Assembly (NCBI RefSeq): GCF_029626105.1
Contig: NZ_JARUBH010000009.1
Span: 3,100,001 to 3,164,000 of the forward strand
Direction of reading: 5' to 3'
Length of the DNA stretch: 64,000 bases
Origin: Solwaraspora sp. WMMD792
GTDB taxonomy: Bacteria > Actinomycetota > Actinomycetes > Mycobacteriales > Micromonosporaceae
Made by a program: the position numbers and the translations under genes. The notes under the pieces were generated by a model, which made no database searches, was not told the origin of the DNA, and saw nothing but the letters and a program-made list of their open reading frames with translations. Position 1 is the first letter of the stretch. Every line of letters starts with the position of its first letter. Positions 29,091 through 37,448 of this stretch are shown in pieces.

Positions 29091-29252
29091 ATGTTCGGTG
29101 ACCACGGTCGACGCATGCTCGACGACCCACGGGCCGAGCTGTTTCCCCGCACCGTGCGGCCCCGGTTCCTCGCGCTGCTGTGGGCCGTGCTGGTCGCGCT
29201 CGCCGCCGTGGCCGGCGTGCTTCTCACGACGGTGACCGGACGGTTGCCGTGA
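29091..29252 (+). CDS. Small single-span membrane protein preceding the peptide exporter
   Basis: A 53-residue frame: MFGDHGRRMLDDPRAELFPR, then a basic stretch and one hydrophobic helix (FLALLWAVLVALAAVAGVLL) and a short tail. Its stop overlaps the exporter GTG (GTGA), so the two are translationally coupled. The layout looks like the N-terminal anchor of an HlyD-family adaptor with the periplasmic part missing. It may be a remnant or a mini-subunit. No separate AGGAGG is seen; GTG codons nearby are alternative starts. Confidence 0.6.
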   Translation: MFGDHGRRMLDDPRAELFPRTVRPRFLALLWAVLVALAAVAGVLLTTVTGRLP

Positions 29253-31489
29253 CCCGGCTCCGGGTGCCGCTGGTGCTGCAGGGCAGCGACACCGAGTGCG
29301 CCCCCGCCTGCCTGGCCATGGTCGCGACCGCCCACGGTCACCACCTGTCCCTACGAGAGGCCGCGCAACTGTGTCCCGCCGGACGTGACGGCGCCACCGC
29401 CGCCGCCCTGGCCCGGGCTGCCCGCAACGTGGGTCTGACCGTCAGCGCCTACCGGACCGCGCCGGGGCTACTTCCCCGGCTACCGCTACCTGTCGTGGCG
29501 CACTGGGGCAGCGACCACTTCGTCGTCGTCGACCGGGTTCGCCGGGGCCGGGTGCACCTGGCCGATCCCGCTCGTGGACGTCGCCGAATCACCATGAACG
29601 AGTTCGACGCCGGCCGCGGTCAGGTCCTGCTGGCCGTCAGCCCCGGGCCCGACTTCACCAGCCGGCCACCATCAACCGCACCATTCTGGCGCCGTTACCT
29701 ACAGGCGCTGTTCCGGTTGCCGGGCAGCAGGCTGGCCGCCGGGCAACTGCTCGCGGTCAGCGCGGTGCTACAACTGCTTGGCTTGGCGTTGCCGCTGCTG
29801 GCGGGTGTCGTCGTCGATCGGCTGGCCCCAGCCCCGACCTCATCGGTGCTCACCCTGCTCGGCATCGGTGTGGTCGTGGTCTTCGCCGCTCATCTCGTCA
29901 GCAGCTATCTGCGCTCCGCCCTGATCATCTACCTGCAAGGACGCCTCGACACCCATGCGATGGTCAGCTTCAGCGCCCATCTGCTCGCCCTGCCACTGTC
30001 CTACTTTCAGCGCCGTAGCGCCGCCGACATCATGTTGCGAGCCTCCAGCATCGGCATCCTGCGCGACGTTCTCACCGCCCAGACCCTGACCGCAGCTCTC
30101 GACCTCGCCGTAATCGGGATCTACCTGGCTGTCATGGCCACCATCGACCTGCCGGTCACCGGCGTGGTCACGATCGTCATCGCCGCTCAGGTCGCCCTGC
30201 TGGCCGTCACCTTGCCGCTGGCCCGAGACCGGATGTCCGCCGAACTGTCTGCGCAGGCGCAGAGCTACGGTCGGATGACCGAAACGGTCGAGGGCGTCAC
30301 CACCATCAAGGCCGCCGCGGCTGAGGACCGGGCGCAGGCACGCTGGTCGGAGTTGTTCCTAACCTGGATCCGCACGGTCATCTCCCGCAACCACCTCACC
30401 GCAGCCCTCGATACCGCCTCCACCGCACTGCGGACCTTGACACCTCTGCTGGTCCTCTGGCTCGGGGCCACCCGCCTGGCCTCAGGTCAGTTGTCCGCCG
30501 GCACCGCGATCGCCCTCACCTGGCTGGCCGCCGCAGTCGTCGTGCCACTCGCGGTCCTGGCAGCGAACGGTCAACGGCTGCAACACGCAGGCGCGCAACT
30601 GCAACGCCTCGCCGACGTCTTCGACACGCCGGCGGAGCTCTCCGAAAGCTCGCCGACAAACGTCGCCCCCAACGCCGCGGGCCGTATCGAGCTACGCGAC
30701 GTCGCCTTCCGCTACGACACCAACAGCCCGCCGGTCCTGCGCGGCATCGACCTCGTCATCGCCCCTGGCAGCCGTGTCGCGATCGTCGGGCCGTCCGGCA
30801 CGGGCAAGTCCACCCTGGCACTTCTGCTTCTCGGCCTCCATCAGCCGACCGCCGGTACGGTCACCATCGACGGCACCGACCTGACGGCCCTCGACGTGCG
30901 TGCGTTGCGCCGACAGGTCGGCACGGTCCTGCAGGAGCCGGCTCTGTTCGCCGGCACCATCAGTGAGAACATCGCTTTCCACGACAGCGCCGTCGGCCAC
31001 GCCGATATCGAGCGTGCCGCCCGGCTCGCCTGTCTGCACGACGAGATCACCGCGATGCAGCTCGGCTACCGTACCCGACTGACCGAACGGGGCGGCGGCC
31101 TGTCGGGCGGGCAACGGCAGCGGCTCGCCATCGCCCGCGCGTTGGTGCGGCGGCCCCGGCTGCTGCTGCTCGACGAGGCCACCAGCCACCTCGACGCCGT
31201 CACCGAGGCCGCCATCCATCGCAACCTCGCCACCCTGGACTGTAGCCAGATCATCATCGCGCACCGGCTCAGCACCGTCCGCGACGCTGACCTCATCGTC
31301 GTTCTGGATCAAGGCAAGGTGAGCGAGCAGGGCAGCCACACTGATCTCCTCGACCGTGCTGGCCGCTACGCCGATCTGGTCGCCGCGCAGCTGGGTGAGC
31401 CACCATCCGCCGTCACCGCCGCTCCATCGCCCACCGACCCCGGCGGCGCGACGGCACGGATCCGCCCACGAGCAGCGGGAAGGAGGTGA
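29249..31489 (+). CDS. Peptidase-containing ABC transporter (C39, double-glycine peptide exporter)
   Basis: A 746-residue PCAT. Residues 1-135 are a C39 protease with Gln11, catalytic Cys17 (TECAPACLAM), His90 (SDHFVVVD) and Asp106 (ADPARG) present. Residues about 150-430 are the membrane domain. Residues about 490-720 are the ATPase, with Walker A GPSGTGKSTL, signature LSGGQRQRLAIARAL and Walker B LLLLDEATSHLD. Such exporters cut leader peptides after Gly-Gly and secrete the core. The next gene, 5 nt downstream, encodes a peptide with exactly this site, so it is the likely substrate. Confidence 0.95.
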   Translation: MTRLRVPLVLQGSDTECAPACLAMVATAHGHHLSLREAAQLCPAGRDGATAAALARAARNVGLTVSAYRTAPGLLPRLPLPVVAHWGSDHFVVVDRVRRGRVHLADPARGRRRITMNEFDAGRGQVLLAVSPGPDFTSRPPSTAPFWRRYLQALFRLPGSRLAAGQLLAVSAVLQLLGLALPLLAGVVVDRLAPAPTSSVLTLLGIGVVVVFAAHLVSSYLRSALIIYLQGRLDTHAMVSFSAHLLALPLSYFQRRSAADIMLRASSIGILRDVLTAQTLTAALDLAVIGIYLAVMATIDLPVTGVVTIVIAAQVALLAVTLPLARDRMSAELSAQAQSYGRMTETVEGVTTIKAAAAEDRAQARWSELFLTWIRTVISRNHLTAALDTASTALRTLTPLLVLWLGATRLASGQLSAGTAIALTWLAAAVVVPLAVLAANGQRLQHAGAQLQRLADVFDTPAELSESSPTNVAPNAAGRIELRDVAFRYDTNSPPVLRGIDLVIAPGSRVAIVGPSGTGKSTLALLLLGLHQPTAGTVTIDGTDLTALDVRALRRQVGTVLQEPALFAGTISENIAFHDSAVGHADIERAARLACLHDEITAMQLGYRTRLTERGGGLSGGQRQRLAIARALVRRPRLLLLDEATSHLDAVTEAAIHRNLATLDCSQIIIAHRLSTVRDADLIVVLDQGKVSEQGSHTDLLDRAGRYADLVAAQLGEPPSAVTAAPSPTDPGGATARIRPRAAGRR

Positions 31490-31494
31490 CAACT

Positions 31495-31617
31495 ATGGAG
31501 ACCAGCGACGAGACTGACGTGGAGGTCATCGAGGTCAGCGACGAGGAGCTCGAGACCGTCGCCGGCGGCCTCATCGAGCCGCCATGCGCATGCGTCGGCG
31601 CCTGCGACGCCCGGTAA
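31495..31617 (+). CDS. RiPP-type precursor peptide with double-glycine leader and three-cysteine core
   Basis: A 40-residue gene directly behind the exporter, with a perfect AAGGAGGTGA ribosome site. Residues 1-25 form an acidic leader that ends SDEELETVAGG, the classic C39 processing site. The predicted 15-residue core is LIEPPCACVGACDAR with Cys31, Cys33 and Cys37 (CxCx3C). No lanthionine synthetase, YcaO or rSAM maturase is adjacent. Three close thiols are suitable for binding As(III) or another soft metal, and the gene sits inside an arsenic island. A transcription terminator follows. I know no described family with this core. Confidence 0.85.
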   Translation: METSDETDVEVIEVSDEELETVAGGLIEPPCACVGACDAR

Positions 31618-31626
31618 GGGGCACCG

Positions 31627-31661
31627 TCCGGTAGACGGCCCACCTGGGGCCGTCTACCGGA
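31627..31661 (+). terminator. Terminator after the precursor peptide
   Basis: TCCGGTAGACGGCCC and GGGCCGTCTACCGGA form a perfect 15-bp stem with a 5-nt loop, 9 nt after the stop. It ends the peptide-export operon and faces the convergent arsR. Confidence 0.8.
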
Positions 31662-31715
31662 TCGCCGGTGGAACGACAGGCTCAGCCAGCACTCGCGCGC
31701 GGATCGCCGCAGGCT

Positions 31716-32093
31716 CTAGACGTCGGTCGACGGCTCGATACTGAGCAGGGTCGCGAGCTGGCGCACGATGCCCGGCCGGGCCCGGTAGTAGACCCAGGTC
31801 CGTCGACGCTCGGCCGTAACGAGGCCGGCCTCACGCAGGGTCTTGAGGTGGTGGGAGATCGTCGGCCCGGACAGGTCGAACGCCGGAGTGAGGTCGCAGA
31901 CGCAGATCTCGCCGCCGGGCGCGGAGGCGATCATCGACATCAGCCGCAGCCGCACTGGATCACCGAGCGCCTTGAAGGCCGGTGCGAGTATCACGGCGGT
32001 CTCGGCGGGTATCGACCGTTCACTCATCGGCACGCAGCAGGGCGCACCCGCACCGACGTCTGCCGGGCCGAGCCAACCAGACTGCTTAGACAC
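31716..32093 (-). CDS. arsR: ArsR-type As(III)-responsive repressor
   Basis: A winged-helix repressor of up to 125 residues. GGEICVCDLTPAFDLSGPTISHHLKTLREAGLV contains the CVC metal site of E. coli-type ArsR. I chose the GTG at 32093 because relatives have about 20 residues before AFKALGDPVRLRL, and because it adds a vicinal pair (APCCVP) like the extra As(III) site of corynebacterial ArsR. The ATG at 32027 gives a 103-residue form. Neither start has a clear ribosome site. Confidence 0.85.
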   Translation of the reverse strand: MSKQSGWLGPADVGAGAPCCVPMSERSIPAETAVILAPAFKALGDPVRLRLMSMIASAPGGEICVCDLTPAFDLSGPTISHHLKTLREAGLVTAERRRTWVYYRARPGIVRQLATLLSIEPSTDV

Positions 32094-32100
32094 GTATCTA
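32087..32100. promoter_or_regulatory. Dyad at the arsR (31716) start, possible operator
   Basis: TAGACACGTATCTA is palindromic at 12 of 14 positions and overlaps the proposed GTG start of arsR, with TGTTGACAG beside it. Autoregulation by ArsR binding is inferred. Confidence 0.4.
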
Positions 32101-32724
32101 TGTTGACAGAAGTCAGTGCAATCGCCAACACGGGTTGCCGACGGCCACACAGCCCGGGATGGGAAAACCACTGCCGCGACCGCCGCTGGCGACCACGGGA
32201 GGTTCGCTGCAACAAGCGCCGCCCTACCCTGTCGCCGACCCGCAGCGGATCCCTCAGGTCGCTGCCTACCTGACGTGAAATTAGGGTATTCAATGCCGAA
32301 TCCGGATTTCGCGCTATTCGAGCCCGAGGCAGCGATGGCGGCGCAGGTGGCGATGGCGCTTGGGTGACGCCATGCCGCCACCGGGTCAACGATCACGAGC
32401 GCAGCGACGAGCCGGACCGGACTCGAGCAGACGCACTCGTGTCGGATCGCCGACTGTCGACCCAAGGCAGGGCGCGACCACCGAGTGCCACGTCGCGACA
32501 CCGCCCGATATATCAGAACATAGCCGGCAGTCAATCAGCTCTCTCCCGTTCAGATCTTTTATATACGCACCCGGAGCAGCTAACCAAAACGGGTCACTGA
32601 AGGCGGCCTCTTGCCCGGCTTCACGCGCACCGATAGCATCGCAGATGCCATTGAAATCAGTAACTTTTGATGATGGCGATGATCTTGAGTTGATTGTGGG
32701 TAGTGGGAGACGGGGAGGCCGGCC
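32094..32724. other. Long intergenic region upstream of the first unknown-family gene
   Basis: This 631-nt gap has lower GC than the island average, including TTTTATATACG near 32560 and TGATGATGGCGATGATC near 32670, the latter an imperfect repeat that could bind an ArsR dimer. A 24-codon frame at 32293-32367 (MPNPDFALFEPEAAMAAQVA...) is too short to support. I see no full gene. The promoter of 32725 must lie here, but no -35/-10 pair is convincing. Confidence 0.4.
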
Positions 32725-33708
32725 ATGCCTTTCGATCGAGCGGCTCTCGAGCCGGAGCTGGAGTACCTCGTGCGCCGCCAGCTCCTCTCCCGACGCGAGC
32801 CCGACCAACTGCTGATACTCCTCGACCGAGGGTTCGACTTCACCGAGGCCGTGTCCAGCGCCGAGTCCATCCACATCCACGTCAAGCTCGACGATCTCTC
32901 TGACCTGCCGCATCATGAACTGCACGCCAGGGGCCAGTTGGAACGATGGAAGGCCCCCGGTTACGTGAAGTACCGGCTGCCTGGCGACATGAACGTCATC
33001 TTTTCGTCCTTCCCCATCGCCCAGGACGACCTGATCAAGGGTGCGGTCACCCTGCCGAGACCCTTCGTCGACCACTTCGGGGTCGACATGCGCACCGAGG
33101 ACACCCGGACACGGCGCAGGTTCGACGACATTCCGACGGTCGCTGCGCACAACCGATGGCGCAGCGTCCGGCAGGGCGGACCTGGGCGACCCGTCCACGG
33201 GGCGCACACCCAGGTGGCCGAGAAGTACTGGGTGTACGGGCCGGGTGGGGCCGAGGACTGGTTGCGGCCGACCGAGTTCGCCTACGGCCAGCTACGCATC
33301 GACGAAAATTACCTGGGTTGCGACCACCGGCCCATCGACCCTGCCCATCCGATGGCGACGATGGCGCTGCCGTGGGAGGAGAGCCGTCGCGCGAGCCTCA
33401 GCGAGGACATGGCGGGCATAATCGTCTACGTCAAGTCCGACGAGGAAGCACGAGCCGCCCAGGCGATCTTCGACCAACTCGACGAACCACCGCAGGACCG
33501 GCTTCGGATCCGCCTGCTGTCCAACGATCGTCCGGACGAGTTCCCGGACGTCGTCGTGGCCCTCTGGCGGCTCAAGGAGTCCTGCCCGCTGCCGTTGACC
33601 GTGGTCGACGGATATCCGGTTGTCACCCAGCGGGTCCCGACAAAACCCGAAGCTGTTCGGATCACCACCGAGGAGACCACCGCGCCGGCGCCCGGTGTCT
33701 TCCAGTAG
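32725..33708 (+). CDS. Island unknown family, member 1, with C-terminal thioredoxin-like module
   Basis: A 327-residue protein whose family I do not recognise. Residues about 1-225 share ordered motifs with the genes at 42596 and 50848: AESIHIHV, a glycine turn then MNVIF, DHFGVDMR, WRSVRQGGPGRPV, KYWVYGP and GCDHRPIDPAHP. Residues about 232-310 (IIVYVKSDEEARAAQAIFDQ, LPLTVVDGYPVVTQRVPT) form a thioredoxin/ArsD-like module that recurs at 41712 and 48557. Unlike the other members it lacks the CC/CxC in the middle motif. ATG follows GGGGAGG. It leads into the PhnD/E/C genes. Confidence 0.75.
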   Translation: MPFDRAALEPELEYLVRRQLLSRREPDQLLILLDRGFDFTEAVSSAESIHIHVKLDDLSDLPHHELHARGQLERWKAPGYVKYRLPGDMNVIFSSFPIAQDDLIKGAVTLPRPFVDHFGVDMRTEDTRTRRRFDDIPTVAAHNRWRSVRQGGPGRPVHGAHTQVAEKYWVYGPGGAEDWLRPTEFAYGQLRIDENYLGCDHRPIDPAHPMATMALPWEESRRASLSEDMAGIIVYVKSDEEARAAQAIFDQLDEPPQDRLRIRLLSNDRPDEFPDVVVALWRLKESCPLPLTVVDGYPVVTQRVPTKPEAVRITTEETTAPAPGVFQ

Positions 33709-33875
33709 ATACGGAACGGGCACGTCCGAAGGTGCCACCTGGTCGCTGGGTCCGATCGGTCCGGCTTTCGCGGGCCGGATCGGCCGTCACCGTTGCCCAC
33801 CACCGCAGAAGCGATCTATCGCAGCAGCGCTACCCGGCCACCACCCGGCATCGCCACGACAAGGGAGATTCCACA

Positions 33876-34823
33876 GTGCCTACATGGACCACCAGGAGAC
33901 GGCGGTTGCTGGCCGCCGTAACCGTGACGGCTCTCGCCGCAACCGGCTGCGGCGGCGACTCCGATGAGACGGGCACGGATACGAACGGCTGGCCGGAGAA
34001 GATCGTCTTCGCGGCGACGCCGAGTGGTGAGGCCCGCACGTTCGACGACGACTACGGACCCTTCGTCGACGCGCTGTCCCGGGACGTCGGCATCAAGATC
34101 GAGACCTTCCAGGCTGCGGACTACGCCGGGGTCATCGAGGGCATGATCGCCGGCACCGTCGACGTCGCGCAGCTCGGCGCGTTCTCCTACGCCCTCGCCG
34201 TGCAGAACGGGGCGCGAATCGAGCCGTCCGGTGTCCGTATCCACGCCAAGGGCGACCAGGCCGGCTACGTTATCTACGGCATGGTGCCGTCGTCGAGCGC
34301 CATCAGCGGCTTCCCCGACTTCCGCGGCAAGACCGTCTGCTTTCCCGACCCGGCCTCCACCACGACCCTCATCCCGCTGTTCGAGTTCCACAAGGCGGGC
34401 ATGACCGTCGACAAGGACTTCCGTCGGCTCACCGTACCGGCCGGCGCGACCATCCCCCGCACCGTCAAACGCGGCGACTGCCAAGTCGGCCTCGCCTCTC
34501 AGGCCCAACTCGAATCCGCCATCCGGCAGGGCGATGTCGGGCCGGACGACCTCGAGGTCGTCTGGGAGGTTCGGGCGCCTGGTTCCCCGCTGGCGACCCG
34601 CAGCGAGCTCCCGCAGGACCTGCGGGACAGGATCCGGGAGGCCACCAACCGCATCAACGCCGAGTACCTGGAGCAGCAGGGCTTCTGCTCCGGTGGTGAC
34701 GCCTGCCTGATCAGCGCCAGCGGCGACTACGGCTACATCCCGATCGACGGCACCTACTACCAGGTGATCTGGGATGCTTGTGAAGCCACCCGGATCGATG
34801 CCTGCGGCCCAATCGGCAGCTAG
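33876..34823 (+). CDS. PhnD-like substrate-binding lipoprotein 1 with conserved cysteines
   Basis: A 315-residue lipoprotein (signal LLAAVTVTALAATGC). The PhnD/AioX/PtxB-type fold is shown by KIVFAATPSGEA, IETFQAADYAGVIEGMIAGTVDVAQLGAFSYALA and GKTVCFPDPASTTT. Relatives bind phosphonate, phosphite or, for AioX, arsenite. The mature protein has six cysteines shared with the paralogue at 37449 (TVCFPD, GDC, FCSGGDAC, DACEATRIDAC), unusual for an exported binding protein. The GTG at 33876 follows GGGAGA. The ligand is unknown; an As(III) species is inferred. Confidence 0.88.
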   Translation: MPTWTTRRRRLLAAVTVTALAATGCGGDSDETGTDTNGWPEKIVFAATPSGEARTFDDDYGPFVDALSRDVGIKIETFQAADYAGVIEGMIAGTVDVAQLGAFSYALAVQNGARIEPSGVRIHAKGDQAGYVIYGMVPSSSAISGFPDFRGKTVCFPDPASTTTLIPLFEFHKAGMTVDKDFRRLTVPAGATIPRTVKRGDCQVGLASQAQLESAIRQGDVGPDDLEVVWEVRAPGSPLATRSELPQDLRDRIREATNRINAEYLEQQGFCSGGDACLISASGDYGYIPIDGTYYQVIWDACEATRIDACGPIGS

Positions 34824-34834
34824 CGGTCCGTTCG

Positions 34835-36559
34835 ATGACCAGCCCGACGGACCGCACCGAACGCCCGGACCGCGCCGCCACCGGTCGTGCGGGGACGACG
34901 TCGACAGATGCGGCGATCGACGAGCGCGCGCTGCGGCCGCCGTGGAGCCGCAACCGCATCGTGGGCATCGCGGCGGCCATCGGTGCCGTTCTCGCGATAG
35001 TGGTCAGTGCCCGTGAGGTGGGTGTCGATCCGCAACGGCTCGTCGACGGCTGGGCAGACCTGGGCAACCTGCTCGGCCGGATGCTGCCGGTCGAGATACC
35101 GCAGCCGTCCCGCGTCGTCGGCCCCATCCTCGACACGCTGATGATGGCGGTCGCCGGCACTGCCCTGGCGCTGCTGCTGTCCCTGCCCCTGTCGTTTCTC
35201 GCCGCCGCCAACACGGCCCCGTCCCCCGCCGTGCGAGCCGTCGCACGGGCGATCATCCTCGGCGCCCGGTCGATCCCCGACCTGGTGTACGCCCTGATCT
35301 TCGTCCGAGTCCTCGGCGTCGGTGTGCTGCCGGGTGTGCTCGCCGTCGCGATCTATTCCACCGGCATGATCGGGAAGCTGTTTGCCGACGCCATCGAGGA
35401 AGTCGACGACGAAATCCACCAGGCCGTGGCGACGGTTGGGGCGACCCGCCTGCAGGCGATCATGACCGGGATCATCCCGCAGGTGCTGCCGTCGTTCGTC
35501 TCCACCACTCTGTACCGGCTGGACATGAACGTGGCCGCCTCCGCCGTCCTCGGGTTCGTAGGCGCCGGCGGCATCGGCTTCGAGCTCTACAACACCTTGC
35601 GCACCCTCCAGTACCAGCGCGGCCTCGGCCTCGCACTGATCATCATCGCCCTGGTCGTGATCGTCGAACGGATCTCGGCCGCGATCCGGGCCAGCATCCT
35701 CGCCCACGAACAGCCCGCCCGGGCACGACCTCGCCCCCGCCGGCCTAGCCAGGCCCGGCCGGCCACTGCCAGGGGTCCACGGCTCAGTCCGCCGTGGACC
35801 AGGGACCGGCTGGCCCGACAGATCGCCGTGGTGACGGCCGCCGGGCTGGCCATGGTCAGCTTCGCAGGCCTCGGCATCAGTCCCGGCGCGCTGCTACGGG
35901 CCATTCCCGAGCTCGTCGCGAGCGTCGGAACGTTCCTGCCTCCGGACTTCGCCTCCGTCCGGGAAGACCTGGGACCAGCGATCGTGGAGACGCTCACCAT
36001 CGCCGTATGCGCCACCGCGTTGGCGACGGCACTGAGTCTGCCGATCGCGTTCCTCGCCGCCCGTACCGTTGCGCCACATCCCGCCGTCTATCACGCTGCC
36101 CGCCTGGTCATCGTCCTGTCCCGAGGTCTGCCGCCGCTGGTCCTCGCACTGATCTTCGTCTCCGCGTTCGGCCTCGGACCGTTCGCCGGCGTGATCGCGC
36201 TCGGCCTGGGATCGATCGGTCTGACCGCGAAGCTGATGGCCGATGCGATCGAGCATCTCGACCCGGGGCCGCGGGCCGCGCTCCGGTCGGTCGGTGCGAC
36301 CCGGCTCCAGCAGGCGGCTGCCGGCGTCGTGCCACAGGTCGCGCCGTCCTTCGTGGCCACGACGCTGTTCACCCTGGACAGCACGATCCGATCGTCGACG
36401 ATCGTCGGGATCGTCGGTGCCGGCGGTATCGGGTTCATCACCTACCAGTCCGTGCACACGCTGCAGTTCCGCACCACCGCCGCAGTGCTGATCGTCATTT
36501 TCGGCACCGTTTTCATCGTCGAGCGCTTCTCCGACATGATCAGAAAGAGGATTCTGTGA
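34835..36559 (+). CDS. Tandem PhnE-type ABC permease (two permease domains fused)
   Basis: A 574-residue protein with two homologous permease halves, about 40-290 and 330-570. Each half has the cytoplasmic EAA-like loop: VGATRLQAIMTGIIPQVLPSF and VGATRLQQAAAGVVPQVAPSF. A Pro/Arg-rich linker (residues about 290-320) joins them. Standard PhnE is a single half that dimerises, so one chain here supplies the whole channel and allows asymmetry. It lies between the binding protein and the ATPase, whose start overlaps its stop (GTGA). Confidence 0.93.
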   Translation: MTSPTDRTERPDRAATGRAGTTSTDAAIDERALRPPWSRNRIVGIAAAIGAVLAIVVSAREVGVDPQRLVDGWADLGNLLGRMLPVEIPQPSRVVGPILDTLMMAVAGTALALLLSLPLSFLAAANTAPSPAVRAVARAIILGARSIPDLVYALIFVRVLGVGVLPGVLAVAIYSTGMIGKLFADAIEEVDDEIHQAVATVGATRLQAIMTGIIPQVLPSFVSTTLYRLDMNVAASAVLGFVGAGGIGFELYNTLRTLQYQRGLGLALIIIALVVIVERISAAIRASILAHEQPARARPRPRRPSQARPATARGPRLSPPWTRDRLARQIAVVTAAGLAMVSFAGLGISPGALLRAIPELVASVGTFLPPDFASVREDLGPAIVETLTIAVCATALATALSLPIAFLAARTVAPHPAVYHAARLVIVLSRGLPPLVLALIFVSAFGLGPFAGVIALGLGSIGLTAKLMADAIEHLDPGPRAALRSVGATRLQQAAAGVVPQVAPSFVATTLFTLDSTIRSSTIVGIVGAGGIGFITYQSVHTLQFRTTAAVLIVIFGTVFIVERFSDMIRKRIL

Positions 36560-37425
36560 AACGGCCGACAGCTGCATCGCCTGACCGCCAGCCGGCGCCG
36601 GCTGTCCGCGTCGCCCACCTTACGAAGCGATTCGGCGACCACACCGCCCTCGACGACGTCTCCTTCGACCTGCCCAGCGGGCAGTTCCTCGCCGTCATCG
36701 GCCTGTCCGGATCGGGAAAGTCGACCCTGCTCCGGCTGCTCAACGGACTGCACACACCCAGCGACGGCACGGTCGAGGTGCTCGGCGTCGATGTGGTGCG
36801 CGCCCGCGCCCGCGCGATCCGTCACCTGCGCTGCCAGGTCGGCTTCATCTTTCAGCAGTTCAACCTGGTCGGCCGGCTCAGCTGCATGGAGAATGTCCTG
36901 TCCGGGGCACTCGGCGGACTGCGCGGCCCGCGGCTCGGCGTGTCGACCTACTCCAAGGCGCTACGCCGTACCGCCCTCGACCACCTCGACCGGGTCGGTC
37001 TCGGCCACAAGGCATTCCAACGCGCCGACACCCTCTCCGGTGGGGAACAGCAGCGGGTCGCGATTGCGAGGAGCCTCATGCAGCGACCGCAACTGCTGCT
37101 TGCCGACGAACCTGTCGCCTCCCTCGACCCGGAGTCGTCCGGCCAGGTGATGGACGTCCTACGCCGCATCTGCGTCGAGGAACACCTCACCGTCATCTGC
37201 AGCCTGCACCAGGTCGACATGGCACTCGGTTGGGCACACCGGGTCATCGGCCTGTGCGCAGGCAGCACCGTGCTGGACCGGCCGACCGGGGACCTGACCC
37301 GACAGCAGCTGATGCAGGTCTACCAACGTGACGGCGTGCCCGTCACGTTGGAGGCTCCGGACGGCGACGAGCCGGACGACGACCTCGCCGACCTCTCCCC
37401 CACCCCACAACGGCTGGTCCCCTAG
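36556..37425 (+). CDS. PhnC-type ABC importer ATPase
   Basis: A 289-residue ATPase with Walker A GLSGSGKSTLLRLLNGL, Q-loop FIFQQFNLVGRLSCMENVL, signature LSGGEQQRVAIARSLMQ and Walker B LLLADEPVASLDPESS. The PhnC family powers phosphonate/phosphite-type importers. The C terminus is extended by an acidic tail (DGDEPDDDLADLSP). GTG overlaps the permease stop. The second binding protein follows after 23 nt. Confidence 0.94.
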   Translation: MKRPTAASPDRQPAPAVRVAHLTKRFGDHTALDDVSFDLPSGQFLAVIGLSGSGKSTLLRLLNGLHTPSDGTVEVLGVDVVRARARAIRHLRCQVGFIFQQFNLVGRLSCMENVLSGALGGLRGPRLGVSTYSKALRRTALDHLDRVGLGHKAFQRADTLSGGEQQRVAIARSLMQRPQLLLADEPVASLDPESSGQVMDVLRRICVEEHLTVICSLHQVDMALGWAHRVIGLCAGSTVLDRPTGDLTRQQLMQVYQRDGVPVTLEAPDGDEPDDDLADLSPTPQRLVP

Positions 37426-37448
37426 AGCATCAACGAGGAGAGCTCATC

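Noticed and set aside
28868-29101. 77-codon frame before the peptide exporter unit
   Set aside because: Composition is unlike real proteins here, no ribosome site, and it covers the promoter region. Kept as regulatory DNA.
31495-31617. Treating the peptide as a class II lanthipeptide
   Set aside because: The leader type would fit, but no LanM/LanKC/LanB-type synthetase is in the window and the core has no Ser or Thr to dehydrate.
32293-32367. 24-codon frame MPNPDFALFEPEAAMAAQVA... as a possible second precursor peptide
   Set aside because: No cysteine, no Gly-Gly site and no convincing Shine-Dalgarno; probably chance.
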